Counted from the stretch's first letter, positions 1 through 11,786 are shown. The stretch: DNA of 64,000 nt from Trametopsis cervina (GCA_022385755.1 MU278374.1:294546-358545); one strand, 5' to 3'. Numbers and translations: made by a program. Notes: a model not told the origin generated them from the letters alone.

Positions 1-426
1 AAGTGTCCGTCGATAGTCATCTCATGTTGATGTAGGACTTGTTGCGCAGTTCTTATGTATTACTTTATAGCATCGAGTGTGGCTGTTTGACGATATATCA
101 TCACGTATAATTCCGTGTTTGATCGCGCCGGCATTGTGGCCAATGACGACTTCCCTATTTGGAAAGCAGTGTAAGCCTTTGATGCGGTGACGTCACTGAC
201 GCCGCCAATGCATTTGGCGGAGCGTGACCCCTTCCTACGTCAGAGTTAATCGTGACGTGTGGCTCTGTGGCACATAACTCCAGTATGATGCACTTGTCGC
301 TGGTGAGTATAAAGGCCTGCGCGGGGGGGCATTCAAATCTACACATATCCCTCTTTACGACCTCTATCGCTCACACGACTCTACTATTTTTACGACTCAC
401 ACTTCATTTACGACTTCTGAACAACC
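1..426. other. Left-edge intergenic region / upstream of first gene
   Basis: No protein-coding exon is recognised here. The stretch from about 190 to 426 is the likely promoter and 5' UTR of the gene starting at 427. It has a TATA-like box at 308-313, a short G run near 322-329 and then a pyrimidine-rich leader up to the ATG. Anything further left belongs to sequence outside the window. Confidence 0.6.
308..313 (+). promoter_or_regulatory. TATA-like box of the LPG-repeat gene
   Basis: TATAAA lies 114 bp upstream of the ATG at 427 and is followed by a C/T-rich leader, a common fungal core-promoter arrangement. The assignment rests on motif and position only; no transcription start can be seen. 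Confidence 0.45.
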
Positions 427-2593
427 ATGTCCGGAATCCCTCCTCAGCTCGACGTCCACCCTGGAACCCCCACAGGCGAATGGGCCGTGAAGACCACCTC
501 AGCTCTACAGACAGAGCCTGCAGCGACAGCTAACGCTGCTTCCACCAACCCCACTACTGCGCAACTCTTCGAAGAGAAGAACATGCGGCCCGGCACAGTT
601 GCTGAGACCTCTCTGCCTACCGCGCCTCTCGCTGAGAGCTCTCTGTATTCCGCTGTGTCTACCCCTGGTTACGAAGTCCCTGGTGCTTATCCCAACAAGC
701 AGGAGACCAGGCCCGTCGGTGCAGAAATCACCGAGACAGTCACAGATGCTGCCAGCCGAGTCGCGCAAACAGTAACAGAGACTGCTCAAATTTATGTGCC
801 CTCAGCAGCAGAGAAGATTGGCCAGTATCTTCCTAAGTCTGTCGCGGACATGATGTCCGATTACATACGTGCGTTCAGAGACATCTTTTCATTATTCATC
901 GTCTGACCACGAACGTCCTCTAGCCGGCATGACCAACCCTCAGGGTACTGTCCTTGCATCTGCAAACGATATACCACACGACAAGTCATTGCCCTCTACC
1001 GAACTCACTGGCGCGGGTACCGGCGAGCGTGTCGCTGGGGTTGGTGCTCTTCCAGGCACTATCGCGGAGAGCAGCGTGACAAGGCTCCCAGACGAACGCA
1101 ACACTGCCATCCCGGCGACTTTCACCGGAGCCGCTGTCGCTGCTACTGAGACCGCGAGAGGTGCTACAAACACCGTGCAGGACAAGGCTTACGATGTTAA
1201 GGACCGTGCCCTCCATGGTAAGTTTGTCTCCTTGACGTTCGTCGAGTGGTGTCTCATACTCTTTTGATTCGTAGGAGGACACACCACTGCTATAACTGCC
1301 AGCACCGTACCATCCCGGGAACTTGATGGAGCTCAACCAGGCGACCACTCGTCCGGCGTTGGTGCTCTGCCAGGGTCTATCAACGAAGCAGGAGTCGCAC
1401 GTCTCCCAGATGAAGGCCGTGGAATCACAGGAGCCACATCCGCATCTGTCGGCACGCACGCTAGGCTATTCGGCGCCGCTACCCTCCCTACACAAGACGA
1501 CCACACCTCGGGAGTGACCGGTGGCGTCGGTAGCCTTCCCGGATTCAAGGACGAGCAAGGTGTTGCTGTCTTGCCCGACGAGAGGCCCGTCGCGGAGACT
1601 GGCAGTAACTTCTCGACCGGTAACAAGAACCCGAAGATCGGCGAGACCGCTGCAATCGCCGATGCTGCTCGCCGAGAAGGGGTCGCCAGCCACAACGCTC
1701 AACGATCGCAATCTCAGACAACTCCTCAGACAAACCCCCAACCGAATCAGCCGGGCTCGACCAATGTCCCACAGACAACCCCCCAGAAGAATCAGCCAGG
1801 CACGACTGGTACCACCCAGACTACCCCTCAGACGAAGCCAGAGAAGAAGCAGGAGGGCAAGGCCAATGCGGCGGCAGTTGGGGCTGCAGTCGGCGAAGAC
1901 GTTGCCAAGCACGAGAATGCGAAAGATGAGCAGAAGAAGGCTGAGCACAGTCTGCCCAATAAGGTGAGCTTCATTCTGCATCCATCAATCTCGAGGAGAG
2001 CTTTGTGGTTGTTGTTTCTTACCTCACGCAATGTGAAGGAAGAGCATGAGGAAATGCAGGCAGATCTTCGTCACATACAGCTGAAGCCGCGAGCACATGG
2101 CCTCGGCGCTGACGGCGCGCAGTGGGCTGGAAAGCGCGTCGGTGGCGATCCTTACCGTAGGGGTGAGGGTGTCGACCTTGAGGTTCATTATTTTCACAAT
2201 TCTTCTTCTGAATCTGCGAACCCATGATCATCATACTGACAATGCTTGCTTTATTAGGGCGATGGATATGACACGGACTATCATCCGTCGCAAATGCACC
2301 CCCTTGAGGGCGACTACTCGAAGGAGCACGCCGAGCAGCAGAAGGAGGCTGAGACTGCCGGCGAAAAGGAGCAGGAGAAGCCGCTTACTGGTGCCAAGCA
2401 CACCGACAGCAAACTAAGCACTGACGGTGCGGATCACGATGATGGCCAGAAGGCCAAGAAGGCTGGCTTCATGGCGAAGATGAAGGGAGAGGCGATGGTC
2501 TTGCTCGGCAAGGTCGAAGGCAAGAAGGGACACGATAAGGTCGAGCAGGGCCAGAGAATCAAGGCCGGAGAGACGGGCACCGCTTCTCACTGA
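427..2593 (+). CDS. Low-complexity protein with three LPG repeats
   Basis: Five exons (427-868, 924-1217, 1275-1963, 2039-2182, 2258-2593) splice to 634 residues. No enzymatic domain, signal peptide or membrane segment is visible. Residues about 185-370 carry three diverged copies of a G-V-G-(A/S)-L-P-G ... E ... V-x-x-L-P-D-E motif. The middle is rich in Thr, Gln, Pro and Asn. The C-terminal third is highly charged (Lys, Glu, Asp, His) and includes an E-E-H-E-E-M-Q-A-D-L segment and a G-D-x-Y-D-x-D-Y-H-P motif. The composition suggests a soluble, largely disordered protein, possibly stress related, but that is inference. The last intron uses a weak donor (GTTCAT at 2183), chosen because it alone keeps the frame open. 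I have seen similar proteins in basidiomycetes but know no established function. Confidence 0.75.
1037..1591 (+). repeat. Three in-frame LPG protein repeats
   Basis: Three copies of a roughly 22-residue unit begin near 1037, 1355 and 1523 in the same spliced frame. The core is G-V-G-(A/S)-L-P-G, then a short variable stretch, then V-(T/A)-(R/V)-L-P-D-E. The first copy lies in exon 2 and the other two in exon 3. This indicates internal duplication within the host gene. Confidence 0.75.
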
Positions 2594-3006
2594 TTTCGTT
2601 GAATAATTCGCTTTCGCTGGGTGTTTGGGCATCTTGAACGTTCATCTCATTAGTTATCGTACATCAGCATAGTTTAGTCTCAAACCAAATGTAACTCTAC
2701 TGTATAATAGAAAGCAAGTCGTACAAACCATCGAGTTGGTATCGCGTTTGGTGTATCGGTGTATCGTTCGCTAAGTTAGCGCAACGCGCGCCGTGGGCTG
2801 TTCGGCACGAACCGAACTGAACCGAACCGGGTTTATTATAGCGGTAATGCCTCAATGTACAGTACCGGGTGCCGCTACGACTTGGAGATCTAATCACACA
2901 TCTTCTGCCATTGCGTAGTAATCCTCTCAGGCTGAATGCCTACTGAGCTTGATTAAGCGCATACTTTCGTCTCCACGAACTTCATGAGGCCTTACGACTT
3001 TCTGCC
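2594..3006. other. Intergenic region between LPG-repeat gene and TLDc gene
   Basis: This stretch holds the 3' region of the upstream gene and the promoter of the TLDc gene. A short direct repeat of GAACCGAACTGAACCGAACC type is visible near 2808-2830. I see no coding exon. Confidence 0.5.
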
Positions 3007-5006
3007 ATGTCTTCAATACCGATACCTCCTTTAATCCCTCTCCCTTCAAATGCTGAGACCAGTAACAGTATCGGCGACGACAAGGAGGACATATTCGCGA
3101 CGCTGTTTTCACCAGCAACTCCTCGAGGATCTCCTACGCTACAGCCCGTTCTCTACGAACCTAGCCGACCTACGCGACACAGCCGTACATTCTCTGTAGA
3201 CTCCGACTTTGGATCCTTCGTGTCCGTACCATCCTCAGAGGACCCATTGCATGGTCTGGGCGACACCGTCGAATCAGTGCCGTTTACACCCGTGAAGAAC
3301 TTTGAGTTCTTTGATCGGTTTACTGAAGATGCGAAGGCGGCAACGGAGAGGAGTAAGAAGGATGTCCTAGATGAGTTACTCCAGAGCGAACGAGACTCTG
3401 CATCGTTTCTTCGATCCGGTATGTTCATACCTTACGCGTAACTTGAATTTTGCCCATCCGAATTCTTGCTTTCTGGCAGTGACTCCAACTGCGGGACAGA
3501 TCGACGCGGCCTTTCCTCCATCTACACCTGGATCAGGCTCAGGGCTCAGCACACCTGAGCATCCTCTTTCGCGGGCAGCGACTCCTTTACAAGAGCAACC
3601 ACCTGTTTCGCAGGGAACCGGAACTATACATCCCTTCGAATCTTTCGTGCAGCCTTCGCACCAACCTCGGCATGGCCCCAGTCAAACCTTGTTACCGCAG
3701 CAGCCTCGGACTGATCTGCTGGACGAGCTGATAGAGCATGAGAATTACCCTGCATCCTTCGTGGAAACTACAAATGAAGAAAACACGCAGCTACCAGTCA
3801 CAGACAACGAACCCTCGCTACTGGACCTGGATCCGCTAGAGGATGAACATCTAGAGCGTAAATCCCGCCACCCGTCACGAAGAGCGAACTGGACAGAAGC
3901 TTCTGCCTCCACCACCTTTAGCCATAGCACAGAACTGACTCGCTCCCCATCATTATCGCGTTCACCCACTAGAATCTCACCACCTGAGGTACAACGTACA
4001 CAATCGTTCTTTACGCCGTCTATCGTCTCATCGTCCTTCCCATCTCGCTGGGTGTCTTCGCTACTATCGCGACCTGCGCCAGCACTGAACCCCACGAGAG
4101 TCCTGGATAATGAAGTGTCTGGGCTCCCACAACATGCGCGTGCAGCCACCATACCCGGACCGTCCATTACACACGGGACTCCTTTCGGCTCACAGCCTTA
4201 CGCTGCGCCGTCGGGTGCACCGGGTTTCGCAGGTGACCGTACGTGGGATAAGGGTTTCAAGTTCGACAAAGAGAATGTCGAGCGGGCAAGCCTGAAGTTG
4301 AATGGCAGGAAGGAGTTTACGACTGGTGTGCTGACGGTCCCAATGGCCGACAACGTGAGTACATACGTTATTGGGGAGAAATATTGGCCTGGCTAAACTT
4401 CGATTGCATAGATACGACCGTTCCTGCCAGCTCTCAAACGGCTTCCGCGATCGTGGTCGCTGTTATACAGTCTTGACCAACACGGCATATCCCTGAATAC
4501 CCTCTACGCACGTTGCGAGTCGAACCTAGGAGGTGCTCTACTCATTATGCGCGATTCCAATGACGCTATCTTTGGTGCATGGATGGGTGAAGGTATCAAG
4601 CAGTCCAAAGGGTCGTATTATGGCAGCGGAGAGTCGTAAGCATGCCTGTATCTTTCGCGAATCGCACGTAAACTGAGCGATACGCTATCCAGGTTCCTAT
4701 TCAAGGTGCTTCACGACGAAAGCCTGAAGGTGTACAAGTGGACAGGGAAGAATGACTATGTCGCACTGTGCGAACCGGAGTATATCTCTTTCGGCGGCGG
4801 GTGAGTGCTTGAAGTATTCTGTCCGGTTACATACTGATATCTATAGTGATGGGAATTATGGACTATACCTTGATGAAACACTGAGCGATGGCTCGTCTGC
4901 TCGTTGTCCAACATTCGAAAATGAGCCCTTGTGCTCGGCTGGTCCGCGTCAGGGTGGAAGTATCCGATTTGAGTGTGTAGGCTTGGAGATATGGGGCGTA
5001 GGATGA
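3007..5006 (+). CDS. TLDc-domain protein, OXR1-like
   Basis: Five exons (3007-3418, 3480-4354, 4412-4635, 4693-4800, 4847-5006) give 592 residues. The first 420 or so residues are Ser/Pro/Thr-rich and look disordered. The last 165 form a clear TLDc domain: S-W-S-L-L-Y-S-L-D-Q-H-G-I-S-L-N-T-L-Y, G-G-A-L-L-I-M-R-D, F-G-A-W-M-G-E, S-Y-Y-G-S-G-E-S-F-L-F, V-Y-K-W-T-G-K-N-D, the glycine loop I-S-F-G-G-G-D-G and the terminal L-E-I-W-G-V-G. TLDc proteins such as OXR1 act in oxidative-stress resistance and interact with the vacuolar H+-ATPase; that role here is by family. The size fits a fungal OXR1 with an extended N-terminus. The Ser/Pro-rich tail could be a phosphorylated localisation region, which is a guess. 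Confidence 0.9.
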
Positions 5007-5396
5007 AGCGCTCTGTGATTAACTTGTCAGTATTTATATCCCCCCCATTCACCCCTATTCAGCATATTTAAGGACTCGTGGAAATGACTGTTGTACTGGA
5101 ATACGACCATTTGTATTTTTGGACCAAAACGTTTCACCTCATTACTACAGTGCATTATAGGCAAGGTTTAGCCTCGATGTGAGACCGGACGAACCAATGG
5201 AGTGTGCACTTAGGGTATCCCGAATCCATTACAATAGCTATAAGTAATACAAACCACCGCCTCTGGGAGTAGTAATATCTACAGTCCGGTGCAATGTCCC
5301 CGGCTCGGTGAGCGTACAGGCATATGTGGAGGAGTCGTAGCGTATCTTTTTCGGTAAATGGAGGTCATTGGAGCCGGCCCAAGCCCAGGGAGATGA
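5007..5396. other. Convergent 3' intergenic region
   Basis: This is the gap between the 3' ends of the TLDc gene (+) and the methyltransferase gene (-). It should hold both polyadenylation regions. I see no exon or repeat in it. Confidence 0.5.
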
Positions 5397-6611
5397 TTAT
5401 CCTTCGCGCACAAACTTCGAGGGCTCGTCTGGTGCGGATTCGTTTATCCTAGCGTCGGAGATGAAGATGTTGTCGCCCCTGATGTTCAAAAATGTGTACT
5501 GTAAAGGTGTGAGCCTAGACGCTGTGAATAAACGCGGACGCCCTTACCTCTGCCAGCTCTGCTCCAGCGGCCCTGTTGTAGTTGACATAGACCAGGTTCG
5601 GTTCCATCATAACTGGTCGCAACCCCGCAGCTTCCAGCGTCTCCCACCATGTCAAGAAGTCAGGGAATTTCTTGCCCCAGGTGTGCAGTTCAATCTGCAA
5701 CTGTCCGAACGGTAGAGGTTCGCCGGAGTCGACGTAGGGCTGCACCATTGCCTTTATTGTGTCGAATTCATATCCTTCAATGTCAATCTTCAGAATATCG
5801 ACGAATTCGTGCCCGTTAACTTTCATGAGGTTCGAGAGGGTATACAGCTTGGGGTCGTCATTGCGTGAGTGCTTGTCCTCGGGACCGAGCTGGACTCGAG
5901 AAGCGAAGTGAGTTCGGTGTTGACTGCTGAATGATGCATGCGAGATCTGTCGTCCGAAAGATCTTGTGGAGTAGTCGTAGCCCCATATTTCACAAAACTC
6001 GGTGCTCTCCAGGACACTTGCTTCCCACGACGACTCCCAGTCCATACCTGAAGCATGCATTCAGCACTGGAATACGGGTCTGAAACAAGTCTCGTGTACT
6101 CACCAAAGGAGTAGATCACGCAGTTGGGCTTATGTGCGACACGAGAGAGCCCGCACGTCCACTTCCCACCGTCTCCCAGATGTCCTATCCGTTCTAACTC
6201 ATGCGGACAGTTGAACGCAGCAGGGAAGTAGTCCCCTACAGAAACTACATCAGATACACAGGACCATGTAAAAGGGTGTGAGGTACCCACACACTGTGTA
6301 TGCAGGCCATGGGTCCAGGTCTGGTGGGAACCTGTACAAGACATTAAATTCACTAACGGATAGCACGAAATGCAGTCGTACATTACGACTTGTGAAGCAG
6401 ACGGGCCATGTTTCTTTATCAGGTCTTTTCTCTTCTCTAATATCGTTCGGTATGATTTTTCCGCGCGGTCAACTCGGGAGGGTAGCGTAGGGTCTCTCGG
6501 GGTAGTATTGGCTTTGTATGGGCGTATCGAGGGGGACGATGTGAAGTAGAGGAAGAGGCCGATAAGAGTGACAGTACCGAGAGCGATATATCGTGAATGT
6601 CTTGGGAGCAT
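5397..6611 (-). CDS. Membrane-anchored FkbM/Methyltransf_22-like methyltransferase
   Basis: Five exons on the minus strand (6382-6611, 6291-6331, 6104-6235, 5548-6047, 5397-5498) give 334 residues. Residues about 7-23 form one hydrophobic helix (Y-I-A-L-G-T-V-T-L-I-G-L-F-L-Y-F) after a basic start, consistent with a type II anchor. The soluble part has W-D-Y-F-P-A-A-F-N-C-P-H, then R-I-G-H-L-G-D-G-G-K-W-T-C-G, I-Y-S-F-G and the FkbM-type motif D-I-L-K-I-D-I-E-G-Y-E-F. It ends with Y-T-F-L-N-I-R-G-D-N. These are hallmarks of the Methyltransf_22/FkbM group of SAM-dependent enzymes; the substrate is unknown. The 41-nt second exon and the tail exon were placed because they restore conserved motifs. 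The gene is divergent from the alpha-mannosidase, so the two may share a promoter region. Confidence 0.85.
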
Positions 6612-6967
6612 ACTGGTGTCTATACCACCCGCGCAAGGGTCAGAATAATTAGTGGTGTTGGTGGTTGTGCTGGCGCAAGTGCAGCTAGAAAGTCATGCGA
6701 GATCCAATGGCGAGATCTAGATCGTTACAGACTCGCGTGATACATCACTGAATGGTTCAACCGGTATCTATTGCCATTAGTCGAGGTAACAAAACTATGA
6801 AATGGAAGATAAGTACGTTGATTGACCAGTCTATTAACATGACGTCTTTCCACGGTCTGCTGTCACAGAACCGCTGATACCACTCACACAGTTCCAATCT
6901 CGGCACGGCTGTAACGACCCCGCATTCGGTGGCCAGGAACTATCTACGAACTTGACCTTATACCAGT
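6612..6967. promoter_or_regulatory. Divergent intergenic (promoter) region
   Basis: This 356-bp gap separates two start codons that point away from each other, the methyltransferase (-) and the alpha-mannosidase (+). It must contain both promoters. I could not pick out a convincing TATA box or a known factor site. An upstream non-coding exon of the mannosidase could end in the CAG at 6964-6966, just before its ATG. Confidence 0.5.
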
Positions 6968-9900
6968 ATGACCTCCCTCCCAGACTATCCGAATCTGAAC
7001 TATGGAACTGGTGCGAAATGGATCAAGCATCTCACACAGAACAGACTGTCCACCTTCACTGGTGGTCACTTCTCGGATGTAAACCTCTCGTCTATGCTCT
7101 TCGTCCATCGTCTGGACGACCAGCACCACGTAAAACTACAAGTTTGGAGTGCTCCTGGACTCACGAAGCCGGGGTTTAAGGAGGCAGTGAAGGAGAACTT
7201 CAAACCAGCCAAGAAAGGAGACTCTTTCGGGCCGTCTTGTGAGTACCGGAGACTGTGTCAACGATTTGAACTAATGGATTATAGGGGTATGAGCCTTAGA
7301 TTCTGTGACAGATGTCCATCATGTTGAACTAATTGCAGACGAACCACTGGTGGAAAGTCACGCTTAATATTCCCACGTACTTTCAACAATATGAACGCGT
7401 CCAATGTACGTGCAACGTGTTGACGCAAGTCTGACTTAAGCGGAATGCAACGTTGATGATATATGTACTACAGTTGAGTTTGATCCCGGATGTGAAGCCA
7501 TGATATTCACACCAGAGGGAACGCCTCTTCAAGGCATCACTGGAGGATACGGCGGGGACCGTAGGGTAGACCACATCATCCCACCCGAGGCAGTGAAGAA
7601 AGGAAAGTATGAACTCGTGATTGAATCAAGCTGCAACGGCATGTTTGGTGTCCCATGGAATGGTGATACTATCGCCCCTCCAGATGTATGTGCTCACAGA
7701 CTCTATAACTGCAGGACACTATGCTGACCATCATGCCACAGATGAACAGGTACTTCGGTTTGGCATCCGCCGATTTAGTTGTGCCGAATCAAGAGGCCTG
7801 GAATTTACTTTGGGATTTCACGACCCTGAAAGAGGTTTCTGAGACTATTCCTGGCAATACGAGCCTACAGAACAAGGCGTTGACAGTGGCCAACGAGATT
7901 ATGAACGTATTCAACAACAACGATGTAGGCAGCATAGGAAAAGCCAGAAAGCTCGCGGAAAGCGTTCTAGGCAAAGATTGGGAAAAGAAACAAGACAAGA
8001 TTTACCAGGAAGGACCAGAACGTTCGCAGATATGGGGTATCGGATACTGCCATATTGACACTGCTTGGTAAGTGCTATGGTTATGTTGTGCATTCAATGT
8101 AGGACGAATCCGGTTTGCAGGCTGTGGCCATACAGTGTTACCCAGCAAAAGGTCGCTCGCTCGTGGTCCACACAGGTCGACCTCATGGAGCGTTACCCCG
8201 AACATAGGTTCACGTGCAGTCAAGCCCAGCAGTTCAAGTGGCTGGAAGAGGTATGGTTCGATAACATTCTTGGTACAATGATCTGCTAACAATTAAGTAT
8301 AGCTTTATCCCCCTCTCTTCGACCGAGTGAAGGAAAAGGTGAAGGAAGGGAAGTTCCACCTTGTTGGCGGTGCATGGGTTGAGAACGATGCCAATATGCC
8401 TTCCGGAGAGGCTCTTGTCAGGCAATTCCTATATGGTCAACGATACTTCGAGACACGCTTTGGCAAGCGGTGTGACACTGCGTGGCTCCCTGACTCGTTC
8501 GGTCTTACGGGTTCCTTGCCACAGCTCATCCGCCTGGCTGATATGAAGTATTTCTTCACGCAGAAGCTGTCCTGGTGAGTGCTGGTGGTGGTTCTTTGGT
8601 GTAGTATGACTGACGTCCGTGCACGACAGGAATAACATGTGAGTTACCACGTAGGAGTCTCATTCGGCACTTTGATTTATTCTTATCCACAGCAATGTAT
8701 TCCCGCATTCCACATTCAACTGGGTCGGTATCGACGGGACGCAGGTGCTCTGTCATATGACGCCAGTCGGTGCGTTTCAATACGATTCTAGGGGAGTATG
8801 AGCCTAATTGTCTGCAGATACGTACACTGCTCAAGCCACAGTAGGCGACGTCAACAAGGGTGTCACGAATCACAAGGTACTCATTCACTCATTATTCGTG
8901 GATCAATCTAACGAGCTATGAAGAACCTGGAATCTTCAGACACTGCTCTTCTCGTGTTCGGTAACGGAGATGGCGGAGGAGGTCCTTTGTCCAAGATGTT
9001 GGAGAACGTGAGTGCATGTGCATCTCGAAACACGAATCCCATCGAACATACATGTTCCTTCCAGCTGCGCAGAATCCGTGCCGTAGGTAATAACAACCGC
9101 GAAATCCCCGCAGTCAATATGGGTCACTCCGTTGAGGATTTCTTCGACTCTGTGTTGAAGGAGACCAGTGCTGGCACTAAGCTACCTAACTGGTCTGTCT
9201 AGTCTATTTGGTGCGTTAACATGTGGCTGACATACCTCAGGAATGGTGAATTGTACCTCGAATTCCACCGCGGTACATACACGTCGCATGGTCAGTCAAC
9301 TCTCCGCTTGTAGCCATCTACGCTAGCTGACGTTACTGTCAGGCTCCATCAAGAAAGGTAATCGTAAATCTGAGATCCTTCTTCGTGATGTCGAGGTACA
9401 GTAGTGCATGTTCAACACCAGACGTAGTCCACTCATGCTACTCCCTCCTAGCATCTCGCAACATTCGCGTCGCTTTACAAGTCTCACAATAGCAAGTATG
9501 TGTACCCCAAGAGCAAAATCGATGTTTGCTGGGAGAAAGTGCTATTGAACCAATGTGAGTGCTAACCAATAATGCACCTATTGATATCTTTATTGACATT
9601 TGATAAAGTCCACGATGGTATGTTTCTAGTTTTGTGAATCTGCAGTAATGCGAAGCTAAACATGCCGTGCAGTGCTTCCCGGCTCAGCCATGTGCGTTAC
9701 TATATTTATACAACATTTCCGTATTTAACTATTCATAGCGGTATGGTATACGATGACGCAGAGAAACTCTACGCCGAGGTCCGCAAGGATGGAGAAGAGC
9801 TTCTAGAAGACGCCTTCAATACCCTTTTCCCTCGTTCTTCGCCCCTGGGCAGCGTTGTCAATGCCCGAACGCCCGGCACAATCGTTGCATACAACACTAC

Positions 9901-11786
9901 GTTCTTCCCACGACGTGACATCGTCGAGGTGCCTCTGACCGGGAACGCTGCTGGTCTGAAGAATCAGGTCGTGCAAGCGTCCGAGGATGGTTCAATTGGG
10001 TATGCTCTACTGGACTGCTCGGAAGGTGGACACATTGCCCGTCCCTCTGGATTGTTCGCCGATTCTATGCCCGTGTCCGGTAAGATTTTGTCTCTGGTCA
10101 ATGTCGTACAGTGCAGTGACGCGGTACAGTCTTTACCAACGGCAGCGACCACTTCGTCCTGAGAAACTCCAGTGTACAAATGACTATCTCTGGTGGACGC
10201 ATCAGCAGCATCCTTGACGTCGAACTGGGGTGCGTTTCACATTTACGAGATAAATAGATGGACTCACTTTTGTATAGCCGAGAGCTGCTCGAGGCGGGTA
10301 AGACCGGAGGGCTGGTGATCTTCGATGATCGTCCCAACTACTGGGATGCCTGGGGTATGACACTTGTTTATACCCACTGAATCTTGGCTGACCTGCACCT
10401 AGATGTGGAGGTACACCATCTGGAGAAGGAAACCCCTCTGAAATTCTCTGAGATCTCAGTGGTCGCTGGTGGCCCACTGCGTGCATCGGTGAAAGCGGTC
10501 GTAAAGTACGGCAAGAGCACTATCACAACTACCGTGAGTAGTTCAATATATCCACGCTCGCCTTCATTAAGCGGCATCTCCCGTAGATCTCCTTAGATGC
10601 TATTCCCGGTAGGTAAAACATATCACCGTCCGTATAATCACTCACTCGCGATCTCAGCGACACTCAAGCCTGGCTCCCGTTCATTGTTCAACTTCGCTGC
10701 GGTCGTGGATTGGCATGAACGTCACGAATTCTTGAAGTGTGCGTGAATTTATTTGATGCTTATATCACGAAGCTGATAAAGTTCGATCTCATTTTGCCGC
10801 AGTCGAGCTGCCTTTGGACATTCATAACGACAATGCTACATATGAGACCCAATTCGGGCACGTGCAGCGTCCCACTCACAAGAACACGACCTTGGACATT
10901 GCAAAGTTCGAGGTTTGCGGTCACAAGGTGAGCTTCAGCACTACTAGCAATGAGGCAGACTCTCACGCCCTTTAGTTCGCGGACCTGAGCGAGTTCGGGT
11001 ATGGCGTTGCCATTCTCTCTGAAAGCAAGTATGGCTTCTCTTGTCGCGGAAACATCCTGCGCATCTCGCTGTTGCGTGCGGCTACCGCTCCTGATGCAGA
11101 GCAAGATCAAGGTACCATACGGATTGTCTCATGTGGCATGGCTCCCAGCTGAACACATATCCAGGAAAACATGTATTCTCCTGGGCGGTGATGCCACACA
11201 AGGGCTCATTCTTAGAGTCGGACGTTCCGGTCGCAGCGTACCTTTATAACTCCCCCCTTCATGGTGAGCTGTTTGTTTGATCTAACCCAGCTGTCTCTGA
11301 GTCCTCGTTCCAGTCCGTCACATTCAGGAGTCCGCTCTCGCTGAGCTGCGCCCTCCGAGTCCCTTCAATGTTCGTGGCGCCCCCAACGTCTTCTTGGAAA
11401 CCATCAAACGGGGTGAACTGGACGACTTCGGCGCCTCCTCGGCGCAGCCAACCTCCATTGTTCTGAGGCTGTATGAGGCATATGGTGGACACGCTCACGT
11501 CACGCTCAACATTTCCGAACACGTCGCGCTGGTCAAGGCAACCATTACGAACTTACTAGAAGACGAGACAGAGGATTTGCACATCGTTCGTAGCGAGAAA
11601 GACACTAAGGGCTCCCATACTATCCAACTTCACTTCCATGCCTTCGAGGTCAAGACCGTGAAGCTGGAGATTCAATCCGCTCACCACGTTGAGCAAAAGA
11701 GGTGAGCTGGAACTTCAATTCTTTTGGCTCTATCTCTAATTGGCTGCAGTGTACCGAACAAGAGGGAGAGCTGGGAGGTTGTTTAA
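6968..11786 (+). CDS. AMS1: Alpha-mannosidase, GH38 (Ams1/MAN2C1 type)
   Basis: Twenty-eight exons close in frame to 1135 residues, near the size of yeast Ams1. The start reads [12 protein letters not shown] and the end R-E-S-W-E-V-V. GH38 signatures are clear: the zinc-binding [12 protein letters not shown], the nucleophile region [31 protein letters not shown], and the zinc-ligand block F-H-D-V-L-P-G-S-A-I. The family hydrolyses terminal alpha-mannose from free oligosaccharides in cytosol or vacuole, and the absence of a signal peptide fits. Exons: 6968-7238, 7285-7286, 7339-7405, 7474-7685, 7742-8067, 8121-8250, 8303-8574, 8630-8638, 8693-8769, 8818-8876, 8924-9007, 9065-9192, 9241-9290, 9343-9395, 9452-9554, 9609-9617, 9673-9691, 9739-10079, 10130-10229, 10278-10354, 10403-10533, 10587-10608, 10658-10738, 10803-10927, 10976-11111, 11165-11263, 11314-11701, 11750-11786. 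The 2-nt second exon is discussed as a finding. Confidence 0.93.
7285..7286 (+). other. Apparent 2-nt microexon (GG) in alpha-mannosidase
   Basis: The conserved W-T-N-H-W-W-K-V block needs a Trp codon whose T ends exon 1 (7238). The only GG that can complete it lies between the acceptor TATAG (ends 7284) and the donor GTATGA (starts 7287). The flanking introns are 46 and 52 nt. Each has a consensus donor and acceptor and a CTAAT-like branch sequence. Skipping the GG, or retaining the first intron, puts a stop in frame soon after. Confidence 0.7.

Noticed and set aside
5397..6611. Reading the methyltransferase as two separate short genes
   Set aside because: Placing four introns of 49-56 nt joins the pieces in frame and restores the W-D-Y-F ... 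G-D-G-G-K-W and K-I-D-I-E-G-Y-E motifs expected of one protein.
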